Assembly: GCF_024172095.1 (NCBI RefSeq)
Contig: NZ_JAMZDX010000002.1
Location: 1,426,001 to 1,490,000, forward strand
Origin: Kitasatospora cinereorecta
GTDB lineage: Bacteria; Actinomycetota; Actinomycetes; Streptomycetales; Streptomycetaceae
DNA: 64,000 nt
Direction of reading: 5' to 3'
The stretch's first letter is position 1. Each line of letters starts with the position of its first letter. Of this stretch, positions 9,124-17,507 are shown in pieces. Both the position numbers and the translations under genes were made by a program. The notes below the pieces were generated by a model. It saw only the letters and a list, made by a program, of their open reading frames with translations. It did no database searches and was not told where the DNA came from.

Positions 9124-10592
9124 CCGGAGCCATGGGCGCGCGCGGCGTGGTGTTCCTCGGCAGCCCCGCCTTCCCCGACGCGGCCCGCACGGCCCTCGCC
9201 GACGACCGGCTGCGCGCGAACCTGCGGCGGGCGACGACCACCATCCGTGACAAGCGCCTCGCCGCGACCGGAGAACTGGACGACTGGGAGGAGCTGCGAG
9301 CCGCCGGTGAGGCGATCAAGCGGCACACTCTCCGGCATCTCCCTTACTATCTCGAGCGGTTGGAGGAGTCGGTCACGGCCGCCGGCGGCACCGTGCACTG
9401 GGCGGCGGACGCGGCCGAGGCCAACCGGATCGTGACCGAGTTGATCCGGGCCACCGGCGCGACCGAGATCCTCAAGATCAAGTCGATGGCCACCCAGGAG
9501 ATCGGCCTCAACGAGGCCCTCGCCGACGCCGGGGTCACCGCCTGCGAGACCGACCTGGCGGAGCTGATCGTCCAGCTCGGGGAGGACCGGCCGTCGCACA
9601 TCCTGGTCCCCGCCATCCACCGGAACCGCGGCGAGATCCGCGACCTGTTCGCCGCCGAGATGGGCCACTGGGGCCGCCCCGCTCCCGAGGGGCTCACCGA
9701 CGAGCCGGCCGCCCTGGCCGAGGCAGCGCGACTGCACCTGCGGGAGAAGTTCCTGCGCGCCGAGGTCGCAGTCTCCGGCGCCAACTTCGCCTGCGCCGAC
9801 ACCGGCACCGTCGCCGTGGTGGAGTCCGAGGGCAACGGCCGGATGTGCCTCACCCTGCCCGAGACCCTGATCACCGTCATGGGCATCGAGAAGGTACTGC
9901 CCGCCTTCACCGACCTGGAGGTCTTCCTCCAACTCCTGCCCCGCTCCTCCACCGGCGAGCGGATGAACCCCTACACCTCGCTGTGGACCGGCACCACGCC
10001 CGGCGACGGACCGTCCGCGTTCCACCTGGTGCTGCTCGACAACGGCCGCACCGACACCCTCGCCGACGAGGTCGGCCGACAGGCACTCCACTGCATCCGC
10101 TGCTCCGCCTGCCTCAACGTCTGCCCGGTCTACGAGCGCACCGGCGGTCACGCCTACGGCTCGGTCTACCCGGGGCCGATCGGAGCCGTGCTCACCCCCC
10201 AACTCGTCGGCGTGGAGCACGCGTCGAGTCTGCCGTTCGCCTCCACCCTGTGCGGGGCCTGCTACGACGCCTGCCCCGTGAGGATCAACATTCCGGAGGT
10301 GCTCACCCACCTGCGGGCCAAGGCGGTCGAGGCCAAGGCCGGGCACCGCCGCCTGCCCACCCTGGAGGCACTCGCCATGAAGGGTGCGACCGCGGTCCTG
10401 GTGTCACCAGCCCGGCTGGGGCTCGCCCAGCGTGCCGCCTCCCTCGGTGGGCGCCTGCTCTCCCGCCGGGGACGGATCGGGCGGCTGCCGGGACCGTTCC
10501 GCGGCTGGTCCGACACCCGGGACACGCCGGCACCCCCGGCCGAGTCCTTCCGGGCCTGGTGGCGCGCCAACCGCGCAGGAGGACAGCGATGA
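9120..10592 (+). CDS. lutB: lactate utilisation protein B (ferredoxin-type 4Fe-4S)
   Basis: A 490-aa iron-sulfur protein of the LutB/LldF family. The N-terminal two-thirds is a LUD-type domain (for example EILKIKSMATQEIGLNEAL). It is followed by two 4Fe-4S cluster motifs, CIRCSACLNVCPVYE near residue 325 and CGACYDACPVRINIPE near residue 380. Start ATG at 9120 overlaps the lutA stop by 4 bp (ATGA). It acts as the electron-transfer subunit of the L-lactate-oxidising complex at the cytoplasmic membrane. Confidence 0.94.
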   Translation: MTGAMGARGVVFLGSPAFPDAARTALADDRLRANLRRATTTIRDKRLAATGELDDWEELRAAGEAIKRHTLRHLPYYLERLEESVTAAGGTVHWAADAAEANRIVTELIRATGATEILKIKSMATQEIGLNEALADAGVTACETDLAELIVQLGEDRPSHILVPAIHRNRGEIRDLFAAEMGHWGRPAPEGLTDEPAALAEAARLHLREKFLRAEVAVSGANFACADTGTVAVVESEGNGRMCLTLPETLITVMGIEKVLPAFTDLEVFLQLLPRSSTGERMNPYTSLWTGTTPGDGPSAFHLVLLDNGRTDTLADEVGRQALHCIRCSACLNVCPVYERTGGHAYGSVYPGPIGAVLTPQLVGVEHASSLPFASTLCGACYDACPVRINIPEVLTHLRAKAVEAKAGHRRLPTLEALAMKGATAVLVSPARLGLAQRAASLGGRLLSRRGRIGRLPGPFRGWSDTRDTPAPPAESFRAWWRANRAGGQR

Positions 10593-11233
10593 GCACCCGC
10601 GACACCATCCTCGGACGGGCCCGCGCGGCGCTCGGCGACGTCCCACCGGCCGAGCGCCCCGAGGAGGCCCCGATCCCGCGCGGCTACCGGCGCAGCCACG
10701 CCGATGTCCCGCTGGTCGAGCTGTTCGCCGAACGCGTGGCCGACTACCGCGCCACCGTGACCGTGGCCCCCGAGCATCAGGCCGCCCGGACCGTCGGACG
10801 ACTGCTCGCCGACCGTGGTCTGACGCGGGCGGTGGTGCCGGACGGCTTCCCCGACGCGTGGCTGCCCGGCGGCACCTTCACCCGGCTCGGCGACGCGCCG
10901 CCGCGCACGCCCGCCGAGCTCGACGGCATCGGGGCGGTGCTCAGCACGTGTGCCGTCGCCATCGCCGTCACCGGCACGATCGTGCTCGACGCCGGGCCCG
11001 GCCAGGGCCGGCGCGCCCTGACCCTGCTGCCGGACTACCACCTCTGCGTGGTCCGCGCCGAACAGATCGCTGGGGACGTCCCCGAGGCCATCGCCCTGCT
11101 CGATCCCACCCGCCCCCTGACCTTCGTCTCGGGCCCGTCCGCCACCAGCGACATCGAACTCGACCGGGTGGAGGGCGTCCACGGCCCGCGCACCCTGGAC
11201 GTCATCATCCTCACCAGCACGGAGGAAGCGTGA
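10589..11233 (+). CDS. lutC: lactate utilisation protein C (LUD domain)
   Basis: A 214-aa LutC/LldG subunit consisting of one LUD domain; recognisable stretches are ISTCAVAIAVTGTIVLDAG-like (LSTCAVAIAVTGT here) and FVSGPSATSDIELDRVEGVHGPR, with the C-terminal family motif GPRTLDVII. Start ATG at 10589 overlaps the lutB stop (ATGA), and the GTG of the next gene overlaps its own stop, so expression is coupled. It completes LutABC. Confidence 0.93.
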   Translation: MSTRDTILGRARAALGDVPPAERPEEAPIPRGYRRSHADVPLVELFAERVADYRATVTVAPEHQAARTVGRLLADRGLTRAVVPDGFPDAWLPGGTFTRLGDAPPRTPAELDGIGAVLSTCAVAIAVTGTIVLDAGPGQGRRALTLLPDYHLCVVRAEQIAGDVPEAIALLDPTRPLTFVSGPSATSDIELDRVEGVHGPRTLDVIILTSTEEA

Positions 11234-11541
11234 GAGTCGCCCTGCACACCCGCGTCCGGCCCGACCGGATCGATGACTACGAGACCGCACACCGGGCCGT
11301 GCCCGAGGAGCTGACGGACGCCATCCGCGCCGCCGGCGTCCACGCCTGGACGATCTGGCGCAGCGGCTGCGAGCTGTTCCACCTGCTGGAGTGCGAGGAC
11401 TACGCGCGGCTGCTGGCCGAGCTGGAGCACCTGCCGGTCAACATCGCCTGGCAGGCCCGGATGGCCGACCTGCTGGATGTCGTCCACGACTACTCGACGG
11501 ACGGGGCCGCGGCCGGACTGCCGGTGGTGTGGCAGCTGTGA
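11230..11541 (+). CDS. L-rhamnose mutarotase-family protein, probable L-fucose mutarotase
   Basis: A 103-aa protein of the RhaM/COG3254 family, which interconverts sugar anomers and so speeds delivery of the right anomer to the dehydrogenase. The Tyr and His that shape the active site are in DDYETAHRAVPEE (residues 14-26), and the aromatic patch VNIAWQARMADLLDV sits near the end. Start is GTG at 11230, overlapping the lutC stop. Within a fucose cluster, COG3254 proteins act on L-fucose instead of rhamnose; no rhamnose genes are present here. Confidence 0.87.
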   Translation: MRVALHTRVRPDRIDDYETAHRAVPEELTDAIRAAGVHAWTIWRSGCELFHLLECEDYARLLAELEHLPVNIAWQARMADLLDVVHDYSTDGAAAGLPVVWQL

Positions 11542-12392
11542 ACGGCCTGCCGATCGTCGACGCGCACCACCACGTCTGGGACCTCGCCGTCCGCGACCAG
11601 CCCTGGATCACCGGCGCGGCGCTCACCCCGTTGCGGCGCTCGTTCACGCTGGACGACCTGCGCCCCGAGGCCCAGGCGGCCGGTGTGACGGCGACCGTGC
11701 TGGTGCAGACCATCACGGTCACCGAGGAGACCCCCGAGTTCCTCGCCCTGGCCGACCGCGACCCGCTGGTCGCCGGGGTCGTCGGCTGGACCGACCTCAC
11801 CGCCCCCGACGTCGCCGACAACCTCGCCCGACTGCGTGAACTCCCCGGCGGGAAGCACCTGGTGGGCATCCGTCACCAGGTGCAGGAGGAGCCCGACCCC
11901 GACTGGCTGCTGCGCCCGGACGTCCGCCGGGGCCTGCTGGCCGTGGCCGGGGCCGGTCTGGTGTACGACCTGATCGTCCGGCCGCATCAGCTGCCGGCCG
12001 CGATCGGCGCGGCCGCCGGCCTCCCCGGAGTCACCTTCGTCCTCGACCACCTCGGAAAGCCGCCCGTCGCCGGCGGACAGCTCCACCCCTGGGCCGACCG
12101 GGTGCGGCGCCTCGCCGCCCTGCCCAACACCGTCGCCAAGCTGTCCGGGTTGCTCACCGAGGCCGCACCCGGGGCCGGTGTCCGCGAGCTGCGGCCGTAC
12201 GTCGACGTGGCCCTCGAGGCCTTCGGGCCCGACCGGCTGATGTTCGGATCGGACTGGCCCGTGAGCACCCTGGCTGCCGACTACCGGCGGACGGTCGGCA
12301 TCGCCGACGACCTGCTCGCCGGGCTCGGCGCCGGGGAGCGGAACGCCGTGTTCTCCCGGACGGCGATCCGGCGGTACGGGCTGGCCCGCTGA
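11538..12392 (+). CDS. amidohydrolase-family lactonase, probable L-fucono-1,5-lactonase
   Basis: A 284-aa COG3618 TIM-barrel hydrolase. The metal motif DAHHHVWD lies at about residues 8-15, FVLDHLGKP mid-protein and FGSDWPVS near residue 237. It opens L-fuconolactone to L-fuconate, the step between the aldo/keto reductase and the dehydratase. Start GTG at 11538 overlaps the mutarotase stop (GTGA). It is the last gene of the operon and is followed directly by a terminator hairpin. Confidence 0.9.
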   Translation: MNGLPIVDAHHHVWDLAVRDQPWITGAALTPLRRSFTLDDLRPEAQAAGVTATVLVQTITVTEETPEFLALADRDPLVAGVVGWTDLTAPDVADNLARLRELPGGKHLVGIRHQVQEEPDPDWLLRPDVRRGLLAVAGAGLVYDLIVRPHQLPAAIGAAAGLPGVTFVLDHLGKPPVAGGQLHPWADRVRRLAALPNTVAKLSGLLTEAAPGAGVRELRPYVDVALEAFGPDRLMFGSDWPVSTLAADYRRTVGIADDLLAGLGAGERNAVFSRTAIRRYGLAR

Positions 12393-12393
12393 T

Positions 12394-12440
12394 CGGCCGT
12401 GCTGTGATCGCCTGATCGCTACGGCTGATCAGCACGGCCG
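12394..12440. terminator. bidirectional hairpin terminator
   Basis: A perfect 11-bp stem CGGCCGTGCTG (12394-12404) / CAGCACGGCCG (12430-12440) begins two bases after the stop of the fucose operon and lies between it and the convergent FadR-type regulator gene. The 25-nt loop carries a further weak TGATCGCC/GGCTGATCA pairing. Confidence 0.65.
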
Positions 12441-12451
12441 CCGGGGCCCGG

Positions 12452-13177
12452 TCAGGGGCGGATCGCGGTCGCTCCGGGGAGAGCCGGCGGCAGCACCGAG
12501 CCCGACCCCAGCATCCCGCGCAGCCAGTCCTCCACACCGGCGACATGCACCGTGGTCCAGGCATGCGCCAGATCGGGCCGGCGGGCGGCGATGGCGTCCA
12601 CGATCGCCCGGTGCTGCTCCCGGGTGCGCTGCACGGCACCCTCCTCGGTGATACCGCGCCAGATCCTGGCCCTGGTGGTGGGGCCGGAGAGCCCCTCCAC
12701 CAGCGAGCAGAGCACCGTGTTGCCCGAACCGGCAGCGATCAGCTGGTGGAACTCCAGATCGTTGGCGATCAGCTCCTCCAGCGTGGCGTCGTCGGCCAGC
12801 CGGTCGAGCACGGCGCCCAGTTCGGCGATCGCCTCGTCCGACATGACCCGTGCCGCCAGCGCCGCCGCGGCGGGTTCCAGAATGCGGCGAACCTCCAGGA
12901 ACTCCAGCACGGTGTCGTCCTGGTGGAACTCGACGACGAAACCCAGGGCGTCCAGCAGCAGATTCGGCTCCAGGCTGGTCACGTAGGTGCCGTCGCCCTG
13001 CCGTACGTCGAGCACCCGGATCAGGGACAGCGCCTTGACCGCCTCCCGCAGGGAGTTGCGGGACAGACCCAACCGGGCCGCGAGATCGGCCTCCTTCGGC
13101 AGCTTGGACCCCGGGCGCAGCTCGCCGCTGACGATCATCTCTTTTATCTTGTCGATCGCCTCATCGGTGACTGGCAC
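12452..13177 (-). CDS. FadR-family GntR transcriptional regulator
   Basis: A 241-aa GntR/FCD regulator. I chose GTG at 13177 because GAGAGG lies 8 nt upstream and the alignment with the paralogue at 1-253 begins here; an ATG at 13219 in the same frame has no ribosome site. The winged helix (KLPKEADLAARLGLSRNSL, QGDGTYV) occupies residues 1-70. The FCD ligand domain follows, with typical metal-binding His in DLEFHQLIAAGSG and TREQHRAIVDAI. It is convergent with the fucose operon and probably controls it. An ACATCGGA element, shared with the operon promoter, lies 26 bp upstream of the start, suggesting autoregulation. Confidence 0.9.
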   Translation of the reverse strand: MPVTDEAIDKIKEMIVSGELRPGSKLPKEADLAARLGLSRNSLREAVKALSLIRVLDVRQGDGTYVTSLEPNLLLDALGFVVEFHQDDTVLEFLEVRRILEPAAAALAARVMSDEAIAELGAVLDRLADDATLEELIANDLEFHQLIAAGSGNTVLCSLVEGLSGPTTRARIWRGITEEGAVQRTREQHRAIVDAIAARRPDLAHAWTTVHVAGVEDWLRGMLGSGSVLPPALPGATAIRP

Positions 13178-13282
13178 ACGCCCTGCCTCTCGTGGCAGCC
13201 GGACATCGGATCTCTTCATGATAGTCCCGTCGAACGACGGCCCGGCCGGAGGACAAGGACCCGCCCGGCGCGGGGGGTGGCT

Positions 13283-13927
13283 TCAGTCGGTCCGCCCGAC
13301 ACCGCGATCGGGTGCGCTCATGTCGCCCGTCCCGGGGATGCCGTCGGCGAGCCCATAGCGCAGGTGGACGGTGCCCTTCGGACTGGCCGCCGGCGGTTCG
13401 AGAAGGGTGACGTTCGTGGGCACCGCGCCACCGTCGAACACCTTCTTCCCGACGCCGAGGACGATCGGGTGCACCCAGAGGTCGAGGCGGTCGAAGAGCT
13501 TCTCGCGCAGGAGGGTCTGGACCAGGTTCAGGCTCCCGACGACCTTCACGTGCTCGTGCCGATCGCGGATCCCGCGCACCGCCTCGGCCAGATCCGGGCC
13601 GAGCTGCACGGATCCGGCCCACGAGAGGTCCGGCCGGCCGCGGGAGGCCACGTACTTCGGGACGCTGTTGAAGAGCGTGGCGATCTCGTTGTCCTCGCCG
13701 CCCTCCTGGTGCGGCCAGTAGCCGGCGAACAGGCCGTACGTGCGCCGGCCGAGCAGAAGGGCGTCCGTGCCCTCGTACGCGGCACCGATCTGCGCCCCGG
13801 TGACCTCGTCCAGCAGGGGTGCCTGCCAGCCGCCGAACGGGAACCCCACCGGGTCCTCGTCGGGGCCGCCGGGCGCCTGCCCGACGAGGTCGAGGGTCGC
13901 GAACAGTTCGATGTGGATGAGGCCCAT
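13283..13927 (-). CDS. dihydrofolate reductase-family protein (RibD C-terminal-like)
   Basis: A 214-aa cytosolic reductase-fold protein. Recognisable: IHIELFATLDLVGQA at the N-terminus (replacing the usual S-x-DG pattern), ALLLGRRTYGLFAGYWP near residue 75, VKVVGSLNLVQTLL and LWVHPIVLGVGKKVF. These are marks of the RibD_C/YwjB-like dihydrofolate reductase superfamily, whose members are mostly of unknown substrate. Start ATG at 13927 with GGGAG 7 nt upstream. Family members are common next to unrelated genes, and no pathway can be inferred. Confidence 0.85.
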   Translation of the reverse strand: MGLIHIELFATLDLVGQAPGGPDEDPVGFPFGGWQAPLLDEVTGAQIGAAYEGTDALLLGRRTYGLFAGYWPHQEGGEDNEIATLFNSVPKYVASRGRPDLSWAGSVQLGPDLAEAVRGIRDRHEHVKVVGSLNLVQTLLREKLFDRLDLWVHPIVLGVGKKVFDGGAVPTNVTLLEPPAASPKGTVHLRYGLADGIPGTGDMSAPDRGVGRTD

Positions 13928-14151
13928 GCCTTGCTCCCGGTGATCGGTCGGCTCGGTCGGAGGGGGCTGGACAGGTAGGACCCGTCGAACTCACCGCTGC
14001 GACGCCACCCCGGCCTCGCCCGGTGCGACGGTCACCGTCCCTTCGACTCCCTGCAGTAGTGCTCGGCAGGTACGCCGCGCTCCTTGATCCGGACCCGCAT
14101 GTCCGAGTCGTGCTGGGCGGGGCACGACGGCCGGCCGGGGCCGGTGGCGAC

Positions 14152-14733
14152 TCAACCACGACGGGCGTCGCCGTTGCCGGGCCGGCGGGAGGTGCGTCCG
14201 GTCCAGACGGGTTCGAGTTCGGCCCAGTAGCGCTGCCAGGCGGCCTCGGCTCGGTGGTCCAGGACGGTGAGCCGGTGGCCGAGTCCGCAGGTGGTGAGGA
14301 CGGCCAGGCCGCCGAAGACGAGCAGGCCGAAGCAGACGGCGTCGGAAACGAGGTCGGCGGTGCTGGGCGGAGCGTCGGCGCGCTGCCCGCTGTCGCGCAC
14401 CGGGATGCCCGTGGTGGAGCCCGCCCGGGTCGGCCGGGAAAGCCCGGCCGTGCCGGTAGCGGGCTGCCCGGCGGGGGAGGTCCACGTCGCGCCGGCCCGG
14501 TCGCGACCGGCCGCCGCGGCGCCGGTGCCGGCCGCGTACCGGGTGGCCGTGAGCAGGACGGTATCGGCACGGTGCAGGTGGCGTGGTGCCTTGGCGGCGT
14601 GGCGTTCGGCCGAGCCGAGCGCGGCCCGGGCGGACCCGGCGCCGAGCAGCGCCGCCGGACCGACAGCGACCGCGGCGAGGACCAGCGCGCGGCTGCGCGT
14701 GCGGTCGACCGCACGCGCGGAAGCCGGGATCAG
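14152..14733 (-). pseudogene. Rv1733c-like membrane protein, N-terminally truncated
   Basis: The frame encodes an alanine-rich helix (ALVLAAVAVGPAALLGAG), a soluble part with the family-type phrase GATWTSPAGQP, then a second helix (CFGLLVFGGLAVLTTCGLG) and the C-terminal AELEPVWTGR that ends many actinobacterial Rv1733c-like proteins. These relatives are frequent in dormancy regulons. The usual N-terminal region (a basic WRWRRNP-type stretch) is missing. No ATG, GTG or TTG precedes the first helix; the only candidates are CTG at 14733 or an internal GTG at 14400 that would drop the first helix. The frame runs into the 3' end of the stress-protein gene. I read it as a 5'-deleted remnant. The 13928-14151 stretch below it holds only a 22-codon frame with no recognisable homology. 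Confidence 0.55.
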
Positions 14734-15617
14734 TCGTGCGGGACCACGACGGCCGGGGCGGCGGAGTGGTGGATCACGGCGTGGGTGACCGGACCGAGCC
14801 GTATCCCCAGCGGGTGGTGGAGCCGGTCACGCCGCCCGACGACGACGAGCTCGGCTCCGGCGGAGGCGGCCACCACGGCGTTGGCGGCCCCGCCGATCCG
14901 GGTCTCGGCGATCACCTCGACGTTCGGGTGGGCGGCCCGGGCGGCGGTGAGCGCCTTGGCGAGCGCGGCCTGCTCGCTGCCGTCCTGGACAGCGAGGTCC
15001 ACCTGGGGCGGCACCCAGCCGGGGGCCGTCCACACCGGCACCAGGTCCCAGCCGTGGACCGCCCGCACCCGTGCCCCGCGCCGGGCCGCCTCGGTGAAGG
15101 CGAAGTCCAGGACGGCGTCGGCGGCGTGGTGGCCGTCGACGCCGACGACGATCTCGCGGCGGTCCGGTCCGTCGGCGCCCGGCCCGCCCGGTCCGGCCGT
15201 CCCGTCCGCCCGGACCAGGACCACGGGAACGGTGGCGCGGGCCGCCACCGCCAGACCGACCGAGCCGGCCAGCAGCCCGGAGAAACCGCCCAGCCCGCGC
15301 GAGCCGAGAACGATCAGTTCCTGGTCCTCGCCCGCAGCGGCCAATGCGTCGGCCGGGTCGTCGCCGACCACGGCGGTCTCCACCGACAGCCCGGGGTGAG
15401 CCCGGCGGATCTCCTCGGCGGCGTCGGCCAGCGCCCGGAGCGCGGCCGGCCGTAGGCCGCCGGCCGGCAGGCCCTCGACGTTTGCGGCGCTCAGCCAGGG
15501 CCAGGCGTGCAGGATCCGCAGAACGGCGCCGCGGCGGACCGCCTCCTCGGCGGCCCACCGGACCGCGGCCTCACTCTGCGGCGACCCGTCGATCCCGGTC
15601 AGGACAGCGCGTGTCAT
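14730..15617 (-). CDS. universal stress protein, tandem UspA domains
   Basis: A 295-aa protein with two UspA folds. Domain 1 begins RAVLTGIDGSPQSEAAVRWA and carries the ATP-binding loop LGSRGLGGFSGLLAGSVG; domain 2 carries IVVGVDGHHAADAVL and ends GIRLGPVTHAVIHHSAAP, a loop variant lacking the strict G-2x-G-9x-GS. Start ATG at 15617 (GAGGGG upstream) was preferred over an in-frame ATG at 15632. Cytosolic. The divergent region to the arginine cluster contains three DosR-like boxes. Tandem Usp proteins of this kind belong to the hypoxia/dormancy regulons of actinobacteria. Confidence 0.92.
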   Translation of the reverse strand: MTRAVLTGIDGSPQSEAAVRWAAEEAVRRGAVLRILHAWPWLSAANVEGLPAGGLRPAALRALADAAEEIRRAHPGLSVETAVVGDDPADALAAAGEDQELIVLGSRGLGGFSGLLAGSVGLAVAARATVPVVLVRADGTAGPGGPGADGPDRREIVVGVDGHHAADAVLDFAFTEAARRGARVRAVHGWDLVPVWTAPGWVPPQVDLAVQDGSEQAALAKALTAARAAHPNVEVIAETRIGGAANAVVAASAGAELVVVGRRDRLHHPLGIRLGPVTHAVIHHSAAPAVVVPHD

Positions 15618-15734
15618 CGTCGTTCCCCTCATCTCGGTCGGATGGTGTGCGGCCAGGACGCCTTCCGCTCCCCGCCGGGAGAACTCTGTCGGGACCGGCC
15701 CCGGCCGGCCCAGGGACCGACCGGTCCGACCTGA

Positions 15735-15748
15735 GGGCCGGTGGTCCC
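15735..15748. promoter_or_regulatory. DosR/DevR-like box 1
   Basis: GGGCCGGTGGTCCC matches the reverse complement of the island's consensus GGGACCTTCGGCCC at 12 of 14 positions. It lies 118 bp upstream of the Usp gene and in the divergent region facing the arginine genes. A near relative with one extra base, GGGACCGACCGGTCC, sits at 15713-15727. Confidence 0.5.
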
Positions 15749-15822
15749 TGACCGCCGTCGGCCCCGGGCGGCCGATGCCCCTGCCCGGGCCCGCGACGTT
15801 CCGTCAGCCGGGCCGTCCGGCC

Positions 15823-15836
15823 GGGACCTCCGGCGC
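15823..15836. promoter_or_regulatory. DosR/DevR-like box 2
   Basis: GGGACCTCCGGCGC, 12 of 14 matches to GGGACCTTCGGCCC, in the same 361-bp intergenic region as boxes 1 and 3. Confidence 0.4.
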
Positions 15837-15866
15837 GCGGGGACGGGACTGCCGGCGGGCGGGACA

Positions 15867-15880
15867 GGGCCGTCGGTCCC
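15867..15880. promoter_or_regulatory. DosR/DevR-like box 3
   Basis: GGGCCGTCGGTCCC, 12 of 14 matches on the reverse strand and nearly palindromic. It lies 99 bp upstream of the arginine/ornithine antiporter start, a plausible activator position for the arginine deiminase operon. Confidence 0.5.
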
Positions 15881-15978
15881 TGGGAGGGGACGCGGCCGTT
15901 CTCCGAGGATCTTCACCGTGAGCGACGGCCCGACCGGTGCCCGTCCGCCTCCCCGAGCACCTCGCAAAGGAGCGCCTG

Positions 15979-17487
15979 ATGTCCGCACACGGTCGCGGAG
16001 AATCCCCGCAGAGAACGGCGGATGACCGTCCGTCCGAGAAGAGCGGCGGCTTCGGCCTGCCCGCTGCGACCGCGCTGGTGGTCGGCAGCATCATCGGTAC
16101 CGGCGTCTTCGCGCTGCCCTCCGCACTCGCCCCGTACGGGCCGATCGCGCTGGTGGCGTTCGTCCTGGTGACGATCGGCGCACTGGCGCTGGCGGTGACC
16201 TTCGGACGGCTGTCGGAGCGGGCGCCGGGCAGCGGCGGACCGTACGTCTACGCCCGCGACGCGTTCGGCGAGTTCGCCGGCTTCCTGACCGCCTGGTCGT
16301 ACTGGATCACCGCCTGGGCCGGGAACGCGGCCATCGCGGTGGCCTGGGTCGGCTACGTGGAGGTGTTCGTCAACAAGGGCCACCACACGGCGGGTTCGAT
16401 CGCGATCGCGCTGGTGGGGCTGTGGCTGCCCGCGCTGGTCAACCTCACCGGCGTGCGCGCCATCGGGGCCTTCCAGATCGTCACCACGGTGCTGAAGTTC
16501 CTTCCGCTGGCGTTCATGGCCACGATCGGCCTGCTGTTCATGAAGTCCGGGAACTTCGGGGCCTTCAACGCCGGTGGGACCTCGCCGGTCGGGGCGATAT
16601 CGGCGGCGGGAGCGATCGCGCTGTTCAGCTACATCGGCCTGGAGACCGCCTCGGTGGCCGCCGGACGGGTCCGCGACCCGAGGCGCAACGTGCCGCGGGC
16701 GACGATCTACGGCACGCTGGCCTGCGCCGCGATCTACCTGCTGGGCACCCTGGCCGTCCTCGGCACCGTCCCGCACAGTGAACTCGGCTCCTCCACCGCC
16801 CCGTTCACCGACGCCGTGAACAACATCGCGGGCGGCCACTGGGCCGGCAACCTGGTCGCCGCCGCCGCGATCGTCTCCGGCATCGGCGCGCTCAACGGCT
16901 GGACCCTGATCTGCGCGGAGATGCCGATGGCCGCCGCCCGCGACGGGCTCTTCCCGGACGTCTTCACCAAGGTCCGGGGCCGTGGCGGGGTCCCGGCCTT
17001 CGGCATCGTCTCGGCGACCGTCCTCGCCTCGGTCCTCACCGTGGTCAGCTACACCCGCTTCACCCGGGTGTTCACCGAGATCGTGCTGCTGAGCGTGCTC
17101 ACCGCCGTCATCCCGTACCTGCTCGCGGCGGCCGCGCAGCTGTACCGGCTGGTGCAGCGGAGCAGCGAGGAGACCGACCGGCGTCGCCTGGCCCGGGACG
17201 TGGTCGTCACCGTCGTGGCCCTGGCGTTCTGCTACTGGTCGATCCAGGGCAGCGGCTACCAGACCGTCTACTACGGCCTGTTCACCATCCTGCTCGGCAT
17301 CCCGGTCTACATCTGGCTGAAGCGCCCGCGCACCGGCGCCGCCACGGACGCCGCCACCCGCACCCCGGTCGTCGGGATCGGCCCGGCCCGGGACGACGAC
17401 CCGCTGCCGAAGGCGGCCCGCACCGCGGACACCGTGGGCCTGCCGACCATCCTCCGCCGCGCGCTGACGCCGCGCCACCAGCACTGA
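15979..17487 (+). CDS. arcD: APC-family amino-acid antiporter, probable arginine/ornithine exchanger
   Basis: A 502-aa membrane protein with about 12 hydrophobic segments, beginning [22 protein letters not shown] (residues about 27-48), the unwound-helix signature GSIIGTG of the APC superfamily. AAAGGAG precedes the ATG at 15979; an upstream ATG at 15937 lacks one. It is the first gene of the run arcD-arcA-arcB-arcC, and its 20-bp distance to arcA implies cotranscription. The inferred role is exchange of arginine for ornithine, so the arginine deiminase route can make ATP without a net transport cost. The symbol is by context; other cationic amino acids are possible. Confidence 0.82.
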   Translation: MSAHGRGESPQRTADDRPSEKSGGFGLPAATALVVGSIIGTGVFALPSALAPYGPIALVAFVLVTIGALALAVTFGRLSERAPGSGGPYVYARDAFGEFAGFLTAWSYWITAWAGNAAIAVAWVGYVEVFVNKGHHTAGSIAIALVGLWLPALVNLTGVRAIGAFQIVTTVLKFLPLAFMATIGLLFMKSGNFGAFNAGGTSPVGAISAAGAIALFSYIGLETASVAAGRVRDPRRNVPRATIYGTLACAAIYLLGTLAVLGTVPHSELGSSTAPFTDAVNNIAGGHWAGNLVAAAAIVSGIGALNGWTLICAEMPMAAARDGLFPDVFTKVRGRGGVPAFGIVSATVLASVLTVVSYTRFTRVFTEIVLLSVLTAVIPYLLAAAAQLYRLVQRSSEETDRRRLARDVVVTVVALAFCYWSIQGSGYQTVYYGLFTILLGIPVYIWLKRPRTGAATDAATRTPVVGIGPARDDDPLPKAARTADTVGLPTILRRALTPRHQH

Positions 17488-17507
17488 GAACCAGGGAGCA
17501 CACCGCG

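Noticed and set aside
15713..15727. GGGACCGACCGGTCC as another DosR-like box
   Set aside because: Half-sites are good but the spacing is one base longer than in the other eight elements; kept only as a note.
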